A DNA stretch of 62,613 bases from Thermoflexia bacterium (GTDB lineage: Bacteria > Chloroflexota > Anaerolineae > B4-G1). Below the pieces are notes generated by a model. It worked only from the letters and a program-made list of their open reading frames with translations. It did no database searches and had not been told where the DNA came from. Location: contig DUEK01000007.1 in NCBI GenBank assembly GCA_011192155.1, positions 1 to 62,613 on the forward strand, given 5' to 3'. A program made the translations under genes and the position numbers. Positions 44,218 through 52,886 of the stretch are shown here, in pieces. Each line of letters opens with the position of its first letter. Within the stretch, counting starts at the first letter, position 1.

Positions 44218-44229
44218 GAACAGATGTTC
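44218..44229. promoter_or_regulatory. LexA operator, downstream copy in the FtsK promoter
   Basis: GAACAGATGTTC, a perfect GAAC-N4-GTTC box, lying just after the predicted start site, 35 bases before the ftsK-like ATG. Confidence 0.85.
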
Positions 44230-44242
44230 TACTATACATCAC

Positions 44243-44271
44243 ATCATACCAGAACATTTGTTCGGGGTCAA
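44243..44271 (-). promoter_or_regulatory. Promoter of the FtsK-like operon with embedded LexA operator
   Basis: On the minus strand TTGACC (44266-44271) and TATGAT (44243-44248) are 17 bases apart, and the spacer contains GAACAAATGTTC (44252-44263), a perfect LexA box. LexA bound there and at 44218-44229 would block the polymerase twice. Confidence 0.85.
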
Positions 44272-44321
44272 GCGAATTTATCCCAAAGAGGTTGGGAAAG
44301 GTTGGGATAACGAAATCAAGC

Positions 44322-44350
44322 AAAAGGCCCAGCCCGGCGACCGGGCCTTT
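44322..44350 (-). terminator. lexA terminator
   Basis: AAAGGCCC and GGGCCTTT enclose an inner CCGG pairing; on the minus strand a TTTT tract follows. Confidence 0.7.
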
Positions 44351-44359
44351 ACGTGCGAC

Positions 44360-44431
44360 AGCACCGGCCTGAAGAGCCGGTGCTGGAAAGAACCAGGGCA
44401 AGCCTCTAACGCCGCCTGTTTACGGCGGCGC
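44360..44431. other. Two further stable hairpins after lexA
   Basis: AGCACCGGC / GCCGGTGCT (44360-44384) and CGCCGCC / GGCGGCG (44410-44430) sit in tandem between the lexA stop and its terminator. Three consecutive stems in 110 bases suggest a structured 3' UTR or a small RNA. Confidence 0.5.
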
Positions 44432-44445
44432 TGCTTGGCTACCAC

Positions 44446-45096
44446 TCACTGCAACTGTCTCACGACCATCACCACTTTGCCCTGCACTTCCACCATGTGG
44501 GGATCGTCCACGTAGATGGGCTGCATCGTGGGGTTGGCCGGTTGGAGACGCACTCGACCATCTGTCTCTTGGTAAAAGCGCTTGAGCGTCATCTCCCCCA
44601 GTTCCCGCAGCCACACCGCCGCCATCTCGCCGTTCTCGACGCGCTGCTGGTGGCGCATGACGACGACGTCGCCATCGTGTACCAGAGCGTCTATCATCGA
44701 GTTCCCCTCCACTTCCAAAGCGTACAATCCTGCTGGGTCTCCCAGGATGTCGCGGGTCAATTCGATTGTCTCATCGCCCATGAGGGGAAAATCACTGGCG
44801 GGTACTGGGATGGGTGCGCCGGCCACAATGCGGCCCAGTAGAGGCACCTGAACCACGGCCCCCGGAATCGCCGCTTGGGCCATAGAGGTCAGTTTCAAGC
44901 CGCGTGAGACTTCCCGCTCCCGGCTGACATAGCCTCTTTCCTGCAATCGCTCCAGGTTGTAGCTCACGACAGAGGTAGAGCTAATATCAGCGGCGACGCC
45001 AATCTCGCGGATGGATGGCGGGTAGCCGTTTTCCTCGACATACTCGGCGAGAAACTCTAGAATGTTCTGCTGCCTTTCTGAAAGATGTTCATCCAT
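44446..45096 (-). CDS. lexA: LexA SOS repressor
   Basis: 216 residues from ATG 45096, with GAGGAGGAGGG just upstream (an ATG five codons earlier has no such site). The N-terminal winged helix (1-70) carries ISSTSVVSYNLERLQERG as the recognition region. The self-cleavage site is A92-G93 (VAGAPIPV) and the catalytic dyad is S133 (GNSMIDA) with K172 (MTLKRFY). RecA-stimulated autocleavage would release the SOS genes. Its own promoter contains a LexA box, and two more boxes control the FtsK-like operon downstream. The GAAC-N4-GTTC box is of the Gram-positive type. Confidence 0.97.
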   Translation of the reverse strand: MDEHLSERQQNILEFLAEYVEENGYPPSIREIGVAADISSTSVVSYNLERLQERGYVSREREVSRGLKLTSMAQAAIPGAVVQVPLLGRIVAGAPIPVPASDFPLMGDETIELTRDILGDPAGLYALEVEGNSMIDALVHDGDVVVMRHQQRVENGEMAAVWLRELGEMTLKRFYQETDGRVRLQPANPTMQPIYVDDPHMVEVQGKVVMVVRQLQ

Positions 45097-45143
45097 TGCC
45101 CTCCTCCTCAAACTTGTGCGGCAAAAGCCCTAAAATCAATCTC

Positions 45144-45172
45144 ATTATACACGAACATACGTTCTGTGTCAA
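45144..45172 (-). promoter_or_regulatory. lexA promoter with LexA operator
   Basis: TTGACA (45167-45172) and TATAAT (45144-45149) with a 17-base spacer that contains GAACGTATGTTC (45153-45164). The layout is the same as in the FtsK-like promoter, giving negative autoregulation. Confidence 0.9.
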
Positions 45173-45205
45173 GAGGTGCAGTCCCCCAGTTTTCTCACGT
45201 GCGTT

Positions 45206-45234
45206 TTGACATATCCTCGCTCATGGGCTATACT
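45206..45234 (+). promoter_or_regulatory. Promoter of the UPF0173 hydrolase gene
   Basis: TTGACA (45206-45211) and TATACT (45229-45234), spacer 17, divergent from lexA and free of a LexA box. Confidence 0.75.
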
Positions 45235-45272
45235 TCTTCCCAAGACACCTAACTTTTACAGGAGGAAGAGAT

Positions 45273-45956
45273 ATGACTATCAAATTGACATGGTACGGAC
45301 ACGCAGCTTTCGCTCTAACCATCGGCGGCGCGCACATCCTGGTGGACCCATTCCTCACCGGCAATGATTTTGCCCCTGTTTCGGCCGACGAGGTCAAGGC
45401 CAACTATATCCTGATCACCCACGGCCACGGCGATCACGTCGGCGACGCAGTCGCCATCGCCAAACGCACAGGAGCGCAGTGTATCTCCAATTTTGAGATC
45501 TGCAACTGGCTACAGGCCCAGGGCGTGAGCAACGTCCATCCCCAGCACATCGGCGGGGGGTTCAACCACCCCTTTGGCTACCTCAAGCTGACCATCGCCC
45601 ATCACGGCTCTGGTCTGCCCGATGGCTCCTACGGCGGCAACCCCTGCGGGCTATTGCTGACTGCCGAGGGTAAGAAAATCTACCTGGCCGCCGACACTGG
45701 GCTTTTTGGAAGTATGCGCCTCATCGGCGAGGAAGGGATTGATCTGGCCGCCCTACCCATCGGAGACAATTTCACCATGGGGCCAGACGACGCGCTGCGG
45801 GCAGTCAAGTTGATTGAGCCAGCCGCCGTCATTCCCATTCACTACAATACCTTCGAGGTCATCGAACAAGACCCCCATGCATGGGCCAAGCGAGTGCAGG
45901 CCGAGACGTCCGCCAAACCAATCGTGCTTGAACCTGGTGAGAGTTACGAGCTGTAG
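45273..45956 (+). CDS. Metallo-beta-lactamase-fold hydrolase, UPF0173 family
   Basis: 227 residues from ATG 45273 behind AGGAGGAAG. The MBL zinc-binding signature is HGHGDHVGDAV (about residues 50-60), with further ligands in the TIAHHGSG region, YLAADTGLFG and PIHYNTFEV. UPF0173 proteins (UlaG/YtkL-like) are metal-dependent hydrolases; several are reported as lactonases or phosphodiesterases, but the substrate here cannot be told. It has its own promoter, and nothing in the neighbourhood hints at a pathway. Length is normal for the family. Confidence 0.92.
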   Translation: MTIKLTWYGHAAFALTIGGAHILVDPFLTGNDFAPVSADEVKANYILITHGHGDHVGDAVAIAKRTGAQCISNFEICNWLQAQGVSNVHPQHIGGGFNHPFGYLKLTIAHHGSGLPDGSYGGNPCGLLLTAEGKKIYLAADTGLFGSMRLIGEEGIDLAALPIGDNFTMGPDDALRAVKLIEPAAVIPIHYNTFEVIEQDPHAWAKRVQAETSAKPIVLEPGESYEL

Positions 45957-46786
45957 GCAAGCAGACAAAAAAATCTGGATATCTAGATGGCTCTTGTCTA
46001 TGTGCGTCAAACTTGAGCAAGTATCGAATTACTCTCTTTATTTACAAAACATACTCATTTCACTTTTCTGGCCAAACGATATGAACGCCGCAGCGTTGTT
46101 ACCACCTCCAATCTGGTGTTCTCAGAATGGGATCAGATTTTCAAAGACCCCTTGACCACAGTAGCCGCGATTGATCGTGTAGTTCATCACAGTCTCAGTA
46201 GATCCAAATTTCAGACCTCGGAGGTCTCGGAAGGTGACATTGGCAACAAAATTGCTTAGATTGCGCCCGTTTTTACCGGCAAAGGCGCTCTCGAGAGACC
46301 TCCGAGGTCTTGTTGTCGCAACATTTTGGATCTACTGAGTCTGATCATCGAGTTCGGCTGCGAGATGAAAAGCGTTCGTGCAGAACAAGCTGCACGTCGC
46401 AACAGTATTCGGTTGGGTGGCTCTGTTGTTGCCCAGGGCGCCGAGAGTTGATTTCTCGGCATGGGCATTTCTAATTGTCGCCGATGCCCCTTTCTAGTTG
46501 TCGCTTGACAGTTTGTGCTACAATGCAGTTGTTTCAACTGTTTGGGGCGGCGATTTTAGCAAACACAGACAAGCACGGACTATGCACATTGATTTCTTAT
46601 TCCTCGCCCTCCATCCGCGCTCAAATCCCCAATCGCCTCCACTTTTTGAGAGCATACTTGTAGCCTTGGGAACTTTGCAGAGAGGAGTACTTCGACCGGG
46701 CTCGTATCTCTACCGTAACGAAATTGTAACCTAATAGTGTTACGCCCCATGCTAAAATCATCTTGATTATCCTGTGGGAGGACACT
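45957..46786. other. 830-base gene-free region containing a MITE
   Basis: Apart from the family 1 element at 46191-46342, this stretch shows no convincing reading frame and no RNA fold I recognise. AT-rich patches near 46000-46060 and 46560-46740 look like decayed sequence. A weak GCTAAAAT box near 46751 could serve the next gene. Confidence 0.6.
46191..46342. repeat. MITE family 1, inverted copy
   Basis: A 152-bp full-length copy in the opposite orientation to those at 7213 and 18491. Both inverted ends and the two ACCTCGGAGGT palindromes are intact. Confidence 0.87.
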
Positions 46787-48205
46787 GTGGCGCTCTATAC
46801 AACCAGTGGTCGGCCGGCTACTGACCAGCCAATCACCGGTCAACAACTTCACACTGTTGAAGCAGGACAGCCCAGCCGTCAAGTGGCGCTGCTGATCCAC
46901 GGCTGGTCGAGTTCGTGGTATGCCATGTCCCCTCTGCTCAAGCTGCTGGGTCAGCGCTTTCGAGCTATCGCTGTTGATCTGCCGGGCTATGGCGAATCCC
47001 CACCCCTCCCCGACCGTGTGACGATTCCGGCCTATGCGGATCTATTGGCCGATTTCGTCGAGGAAGTGACTGACGGGCCGGTGGTACTCGTGGGCCACTC
47101 GATGGGAGGCATGATCAGCCTGACCATGGCTCTGCGCTACCCGGCCCTGGTCGAGCGCATGGTCTTGATCGATCCGACCATCAGCGGTCACCTGTCACAA
47201 TACATCAATTTATTTGTCTCGCCAATTACTATACTGGAACGTTTTGGCTTGGGTGGTCTGATCGTGTCAACCGTCGAACAAACAATGGTGGGCCTCACCG
47301 ATCGGTTGATGCGCCCGGCCTCTTTCGCCGAGCGCAGTGGGATCACTCGCGAGGAACACCTGCGCCTACAGGCCGATGTCCGCCGGCCGGGACAGGGGCG
47401 GGTACGAGCCGAGTGTTTCTTTGCCATGCGTGAAAACGACCTGCGAGGCAAACTAGACCAGATTGAAGCGCCATCGTTGGTGCTATGGGGGGCGGAGGAC
47501 AACACAGTTCCTCTACGCGATGCCGGCGTGGTGGCCGACGAGTGGCCCGAGGCCGATTTGCGCATCATCCCCAAGGCCGGGCACTGGCCCCACTTTGAGA
47601 CGCCTGACACCGCCAGCCGCCAGATAGCCGCTTTCCTCGGCCTGCCGCTGTTCAGCGACTCGCTTCACGCCCCTATGGATGACGAGGAACTCGTGCTGGC
47701 TCGCGAGGTGGCGCAGTTTTTGGCCCACTCTGACATCGGGAACAACCTGAACCTGGCCCAACGCACCCGTCTGGCAGCTCAGTGCCGGCAACACACCTAC
47801 TCCCCCGGCAGTAACCTGGCCAGCGCCGCCGAGACTGGCAACGAGCTATACATAGTACGGTCCGGCACGGTAGAAGTCTGGGGCGATCCGGAAAGCCCTC
47901 CCGGACAAATTTCCAAGAACCTGCGCTGCATGACGACTATGCGGCCCGGCCAGATCGTCGGCGAATTTTCCATGCTGGACGAGGGGCTGCGCAGCGCCGA
48001 CCTGATCGCAGGCTCGGACGGAGCCACGGTATTAGCATTGTCACGGGAGCGGCTGCTGGCCCTGTGTGAGGATGACGCCATACTGGGCAGCCGGCTGCTG
48101 TGGAATATCTCGGTAGCGATATCCCAGCGAGCACGCTTTATCCTCTGGCAGCTTCAGCGGGCCTCACAGAGGCAGCGAGCACAACAAGTGCGATCAATCA
48201 ATTAG
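46787..48205 (+). CDS. Alpha/beta hydrolase fused to a cyclic-nucleotide-binding domain
   Basis: 472 residues from GTG 46787 (GTGGGAGG just upstream). Residues 1-285 are an alpha/beta hydrolase: LLIHGWSSSW oxyanion region, nucleophile Ser in GHSMGG, acid in WGAEDNTVP and His in AGHWPHFE. A linker rich in helices leads to a cNMP-binding beta roll (about 335-455): YSPGSNLASAAETGNELYIV, RSGTVEVWG and GQIVGEFSMLDEGLRSADLI. The phosphate-cassette RSA is present (RSADL), but the exact fit to cAMP or cGMP is uncertain. The fusion suggests a hydrolase gated by a second messenger. A class III cyclase lies 7 kb away (55153-58581), a possible but unproven partner. Confidence 0.88.
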   Translation: MALYTTSGRPATDQPITGQQLHTVEAGQPSRQVALLIHGWSSSWYAMSPLLKLLGQRFRAIAVDLPGYGESPPLPDRVTIPAYADLLADFVEEVTDGPVVLVGHSMGGMISLTMALRYPALVERMVLIDPTISGHLSQYINLFVSPITILERFGLGGLIVSTVEQTMVGLTDRLMRPASFAERSGITREEHLRLQADVRRPGQGRVRAECFFAMRENDLRGKLDQIEAPSLVLWGAEDNTVPLRDAGVVADEWPEADLRIIPKAGHWPHFETPDTASRQIAAFLGLPLFSDSLHAPMDDEELVLAREVAQFLAHSDIGNNLNLAQRTRLAAQCRQHTYSPGSNLASAAETGNELYIVRSGTVEVWGDPESPPGQISKNLRCMTTMRPGQIVGEFSMLDEGLRSADLIAGSDGATVLALSRERLLALCEDDAILGSRLLWNISVAISQRARFILWQLQRASQRQRAQQVRSIN

Positions 48206-48357
48206 CCTCCCAGCCTCCCATCCTCGAAAGAACTGATTATCTTCAGCCCATCTATTGTATTCCCACTCCGTTGTTGTATAACGTACCTGGAGTCTGGCAA
48301 ATTTTCAGAATGCCCACATCTTGGGGTAGGCAACAATAAAGGCGCTAGATATGGGGG

Positions 48358-48419
48358 TTCGTAGTAGCGGCTTTAGCCGCTTTTGAGCCTTTTGGACGGC
48401 TGAAGCCGTCACTACGAAC
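48358..48419. repeat. Short palindromic repeat (GTAGTAGCGGCTTTAGCCGC type)
   Basis: Inverted arms TTCGTAGTAGCGGCTTTAGC and the matching GGCTGAAGCCGTCACTACGAA form a 62-bp hairpin element. The same motif is nested in the element at 3936-4243. The rest of 48206-48505 holds no gene. Confidence 0.7.
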
Positions 48420-48505
48420 AAAAACGCCAGACTCCAGGCATTAGAACTGAACAGCCCTGACCATCTTGTGAATCCTGTCCGAAAATATAAATGCGTTTGC
48501 CCTAC

Positions 48506-50107
48506 CTACTCATCCAGCGCGCGGCGGACTGCTTGCGCCAGTTGGTCTACGTCAAAGGGCTTGTAGATCACGCCACAAAAGCCCGCTCCCTTTAACTCCT
48601 CCACAACTTCCCACACTGTGTAGCCGGTGATAGCCAGTACTCTTACATCGGGATTCGCCTTTTTCAATTCCTGCGCCAATTCCCTGCCCCCCATATTGGG
48701 CATCATCAAATCTGTGATCACCAGATCTGCCCCGCCCTCCGCTTGGTAGACTTTTAGCGCCTCCTGGCCGTTTGCGGCGGCCAGCGTGTGATAGCCCAAC
48801 ATCTGCAAAACATCCTGGCCCACCATCAGCAAGACCGCGTTATCTTCCACCAGCAGGATGGTTTCCCCATCTCCACGCAAGGAAGCGGCAAGCGACTCTG
48901 TTTCTACTTTCTCCTGCACGCTCTCTACATATACCGGCAGGTAAATGCAAAAGGTAGATCCCTTTCCCTCTTCCGTCTCGACGCCGATGTACCCTTTGTG
49001 TTGCTTGACGATGCCGTGCGCTTGGGCCAACCCCAGCCCGGTGCGCAGCGGCAACCTGGTGGTGAAGAAAGGCTCGAACAGGTGAGCGCGCACATCCTTC
49101 GTCATCCCCACGCCCGTATCCGAGACGGCTAAACAGACCCATCCTCGATTTGGGACTGCTTCTTTCATCTCTGGCAGGGGAGGCGATCCGCCGGGTTCAA
49201 TCTCTATCCGCTCCAACTTGATGCGCAGTTCCCCGCCATCTGGCATGGCGTCGCGGGCGTTGGCCGCCAGGTTCATCAATACTTGCCGCATCATAGTGAG
49301 GTCGGCGTCTACTATGTGTTTCCTGGTCCCCATTTCTAGGAGGAGATGGACATTCTCAGGGAACGCCTGCTGCAGGTCGGCGGTTGTTTCTTCGACGAGG
49401 GAGACAAGGTCTATCGGTTTGGTATCCATCATTGAGCGACGGCCAAAGTCCTGGATTTGTTTCACCAGGTGGGCCGCTTGTTTCGATCCGTTGATGATAC
49501 TCTCTAAAGTCTGCGTCAGGTCTGAGGGCAGCAGGTGGGGCTTGCGCAGCCCTACCTGAGCGGGGAGAATGATGGCTGTCAGTAGATTGTTGAATTCGTG
49601 GGCGATGCCGGCTGCCAGTTGGCCCACGGCGGCCAACCGCTCCTGTTTCACCAGTTGATCCTGCGCCGCCTGCAGTTCGACCAACGTCTCTTCCAGGCGA
49701 CGGTTGCTCTCTTGCAGAGCCATCATGTCGTCAAAGCGGGCCAGGGCGATAGTGATGGCGCGTTTCATTTCACCCGCCCGGGGCGGCTTGACCAGGTAGG
49801 CCCCCGCGCCGGCGTCGCTGACCTCGACCACCAGCCTGTCCGACTCGTGGGCGGTCAGCATCACTACCGGCGTGGGGCATTGCGCCTGAATCTGGCGCGT
49901 GGCCTCGATGCCGTTCATATTGGGCATCTCGATGTCCATCAGGATCACGTCGGGCTGCAAAACGTGCGCCATCTCGACGGCCTCAACGCCGTCCGCTGCC
50001 TCACCGACGACGGTATATCCCAATTCTTCCAGCAATATCTTGATCATTTCACTGACCAAGTGGGCGTCCTCGGCGATCAGCACTCGGGTATTTTCCCGAT
50101 TGTTCAT
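48506..50107 (-). CDS. Receiver - histidine kinase - receiver hybrid protein
   Basis: 533 residues. An N-terminal receiver (1-125, phospho-acceptor D58 in VILMDIEMP) is followed by a coiled coil (130-155), a HisKA helix with H170 (GIAHEFNNLLTAI) and an HATPase module (N box NLAANARDAMP, G1 DTGVGM, GLGLAQAHGIVKQHKG). The C-terminal receiver has VITDLMMPNMGG. There is no membrane or sensory domain, so input probably comes by phosphotransfer from another kinase, most simply the product of the gene 21 bases upstream. Soluble kinases with receivers at both ends act as phosphorelay hubs. No DNA-binding output domain is present. Confidence 0.93.
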   Translation of the reverse strand: MNNRENTRVLIAEDAHLVSEMIKILLEELGYTVVGEAADGVEAVEMAHVLQPDVILMDIEMPNMNGIEATRQIQAQCPTPVVMLTAHESDRLVVEVSDAGAGAYLVKPPRAGEMKRAITIALARFDDMMALQESNRRLEETLVELQAAQDQLVKQERLAAVGQLAAGIAHEFNNLLTAIILPAQVGLRKPHLLPSDLTQTLESIINGSKQAAHLVKQIQDFGRRSMMDTKPIDLVSLVEETTADLQQAFPENVHLLLEMGTRKHIVDADLTMMRQVLMNLAANARDAMPDGGELRIKLERIEIEPGGSPPLPEMKEAVPNRGWVCLAVSDTGVGMTKDVRAHLFEPFFTTRLPLRTGLGLAQAHGIVKQHKGYIGVETEEGKGSTFCIYLPVYVESVQEKVETESLAASLRGDGETILLVEDNAVLLMVGQDVLQMLGYHTLAAANGQEALKVYQAEGGADLVITDLMMPNMGGRELAQELKKANPDVRVLAITGYTVWEVVEELKGAGFCGVIYKPFDVDQLAQAVRRALDE

Positions 50108-50128
50108 TCTTATTCCTCCCGTAATCTA

Positions 50129-52060
50129 TCAGTCCCGTACCTGGGCCTCGAATCGAATTACAGCTACCGCGCCGTGATCGTTGTACAGCGTTAGCTCTCC
50201 GCGCAGTCCCTTGCGCACAATGTTCTGTATCAGATCAAATCCCACGTTGCTATGCTCCAACCGCAGTATGTCTTTGGGATAGCCTGGCCCATCGTCTCGA
50301 AATTCGCACACTATACCGTCGCGGTCATTGAGCGTGATCTGGAAAGTGATCTGCGCTGTGTCGCGCTCTGCCAGGGTATGTTTGGCGGTATTGGTCGTCA
50401 GCTCGCCGAGCACCAGCGCCAGGTTATACGCCTGGTCAGGCGTCACGCGCGCGGAAGAGGAAAGCACATTCACAGACACGTGCTTATCGTGCGGGAGCGC
50501 CTCCAGTGAGACGTTAATGACCCTGGCGGCCAGATCGCTCAACCGCAAGGGCGCCCACCCGGACGCAGAGAGCAAGTCGTGCGCCGTGGACAGCCCGCGT
50601 ACCCGGTTGATCAAATCGTCCATCGTAGAACGATACGTCGCCTGGTCCTCTACCATGACGCGGTTTCGCGCGGTGTAGAGCAAGCCCATGATGCCGGTCA
50701 GGTTGTTCTTGACGCGATGGTTGACCTCGCGTAACAGCACGGATTTAGTCTCGGCGTCCTGCCGCATCTGTTCGTACAACTGCGCATTCTCGATAGCAAT
50801 AGCCGCCGACGCGCCCAGCGGTTCCAGCAACGCTAAATCTGTGGCGCTGAACCGGTCCGCTTTTGTATCCGCCATCTGAAGCACGCCGATCACACCGTCC
50901 TTGACCAGCAGCGGAATGGTGAGGATAGAGCGTAGCTTCAGCCCGGTTTGCTGATCCATCCCCTTAAAGTAGCGCTCGTCGGCCTGTGCGTCCGGTACGA
51001 TCAGGCTCTGGCCGCTGTGCGCCACATGGCCGGCAAATCCCTGGCCCGGCGCTAACTGCCAGCCGCGCACTAGCTCGTTTTTGGGGCCGGCGGCCTGCCA
51101 GCAGACCAGGCCCTTGCCCTGGCTCTCCCCCTGCGAGGGGAAGGGAGGCTCAACCAACCAGATGGAGGAGGCGGTCACGTCCAGCAGGCCGCGCACCTCC
51201 TCCAGAATGTTGACAAGCACCTGATCCAGGTCGAGGATGGAGACGAGTTCCTGGCCCGCCCGGTTGAGCAGTGCCAGTTCGCGGTTGCGTTGTCGCAGCG
51301 CCTCCTCCACCCGCTTGTGCTCAGTGATGTTGCGGTTGCTGCCCCGTTGGCCCAGGTAACGTCCGTCCTCACTGTGTACCGGCTGGCAAATGTGACCAAT
51401 CCAGCGTTCCTCGCCGCTGCGAGTGACAATGCGAAAGTCGATCGGGAGTATCTCGCCTGTTTCTGTCGCGGCGTGATTATGGACAATGATCTTGCTCTGG
51501 TCATCGGGGTGGACAATGCTCTTGAGTAGATTCGGATTCTGGGCAAATTCGTCAGCGCGATAGCCGGTGATCCGTTCGCACGATGGCGAAACATAGATAT
51601 GGTTTCCAGCGGGGTCAACCCAATACTCCCAGTCGTAGGTAAAGTTCGCCACGGTGCGGAACCGTTCTTCATTCGCCCGCAGCGCGTGCGTTGCCTGCAA
51701 CGCATTAGTCAACGCTTTACGTTGGCCCTCCTCCGCCTGCTTGTGCTCAGTGATGCGCTGCACCAGGGGGCGGAACCCAAAGTAGTAAAGCGTGGGAGAG
51801 AGCAAAGCGACCAACAGGGTAGAGTCCAAGAGCGCCTCAAACAAGGTGGAAAAGGGCGGCAGAAAGGCGAGCAGGAGCATCACCAACGCCTCGGAAATGA
51901 ATACCGAGAGAGCGATGATGGTCACGAGGCGAGCGGGGGGTTGGCGCATTTCTGCCAATTCATCCGGCCCCGTCGAGTCCGTCGCGAGTTGCTCTCCAGC
52001 CGCTGCCGTAGGCGAAGCGACACTATCTGTGGCCCACGTCGGCCTGGTCTCGTCTCTCAT
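50129..52060 (-). CDS. Membrane PAS-GAF sensor histidine kinase (HisKA_2 type)
   Basis: 643 residues. After a hydrophilic N-terminus (1-45) two transmembrane helices (about 46-68 and 75-95) are joined by a very short loop. A PAS domain (105-225, TVANFTYDWEYWVDPAGNHI ... CERITGYRADEF) and a GAF domain (250-425, LLNRAGQELVSILDLDQVLV ... RFSATDLALLEPLGASAAIA) follow. The catalytic part is a HisKA_2/LytS-like unit with REVNHRVKNNLTGI and an HATPase box (ELTTNTAKHTL, FRDDGPGYP). The short loop argues for sensing inside the cytoplasm or membrane. Upstream gene of a two-gene operon with the receiver-kinase-receiver protein. Confidence 0.92.
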   Translation of the reverse strand: MRDETRPTWATDSVASPTAAAGEQLATDSTGPDELAEMRQPPARLVTIIALSVFISEALVMLLLAFLPPFSTLFEALLDSTLLVALLSPTLYYFGFRPLVQRITEHKQAEEGQRKALTNALQATHALRANEERFRTVANFTYDWEYWVDPAGNHIYVSPSCERITGYRADEFAQNPNLLKSIVHPDDQSKIIVHNHAATETGEILPIDFRIVTRSGEERWIGHICQPVHSEDGRYLGQRGSNRNITEHKRVEEALRQRNRELALLNRAGQELVSILDLDQVLVNILEEVRGLLDVTASSIWLVEPPFPSQGESQGKGLVCWQAAGPKNELVRGWQLAPGQGFAGHVAHSGQSLIVPDAQADERYFKGMDQQTGLKLRSILTIPLLVKDGVIGVLQMADTKADRFSATDLALLEPLGASAAIAIENAQLYEQMRQDAETKSVLLREVNHRVKNNLTGIMGLLYTARNRVMVEDQATYRSTMDDLINRVRGLSTAHDLLSASGWAPLRLSDLAARVINVSLEALPHDKHVSVNVLSSSARVTPDQAYNLALVLGELTTNTAKHTLAERDTAQITFQITLNDRDGIVCEFRDDGPGYPKDILRLEHSNVGFDLIQNIVRKGLRGELTLYNDHGAVAVIRFEAQVRD

Positions 52061-52279
52061 CCTGCGCCTCCACTATATCTCCTGCGATGGAGAAAAAGTC
52101 TACACTACCAACGCATCATCTCAATAATCCGGGGCACAAATCTGTAGAGCGGGTTTCTTACCCGCCACCCGGCGGATAAATCGCAGATGTCGCTCCTGCG
52201 GAGCGGACGGGGGTAATTTCCAAAACCCGTTTTTCATTGGCGTTTATCGGCGGTTGAATGTCAAGTTTGTCAGCCCTAA

Positions 52280-52445
52280 ACCTATATTTCGCACCCTGAC
52301 ACAGCCTATTTGTATCTTTTTCAAAAAGCCGGGGAAAGAAACCAGGTTTCTCACTGACTCGGACGGCGAATCTGCCCAAATTGGGTTCGGGAGAACAAAG
52401 TGGCAAGCTCCAAATCAAATTGTCCAGAGGTGCGGAAAATAGGCT
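52280..52445. repeat. MITE family 2, copy 2
   Basis: Same orientation as 10502-10687. The second arm of the internal AACCAGGTTT hairpin is deleted; the ends and the CGGCGAATCTGCCCAAATTG block are retained. Confidence 0.82.
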
Positions 52446-52704
52446 AAAGCCAGCGCGATGGGAAATCACGCTACAGCACGCAAGCGCCCCTGAATATTTG
52501 AAAAGATACCTACCAACGATCACTGACTCCCCTGAAAAAAGGGGGGAATTTCTCAACTTTATGCGAATGTGATACGGGTGTGTTTCAAATGCTTCAAGGC
52601 CAGGTGCGACGCACTTGATCGAACGCTAAAAGAGTGTTTTCTGCGGTTTTTGACCGTTTTACCCAAGCAAAAGTGCGTCGCACCTTTTCTCCCAACTACC
52701 AAGT

Positions 52705-52886
52705 CTATTTTCCGCACCTCTGGACAGCTTGATTTGGGGCTTGACACTTTGTTCTTCCAAACCCAATTTGGGCAGATTCGCCGTCTGGGTCAGTGAGAAA
52801 CCAGGTTTTTTCTGAAAAACCTGGTTTCTTTCCCCGCTTTTTGAAAAAGACACAAATAGGCTGCGTCAGGATGCGAAATATAGGCT
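52705..52886. repeat. MITE family 2, copy 3 (inverted)
   Basis: A full copy in reverse orientation, facing copy 2 across 260 bases. With the internal inverted repeat, the whole 52280-52886 block is a large palindrome-like structure. Confidence 0.84.
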
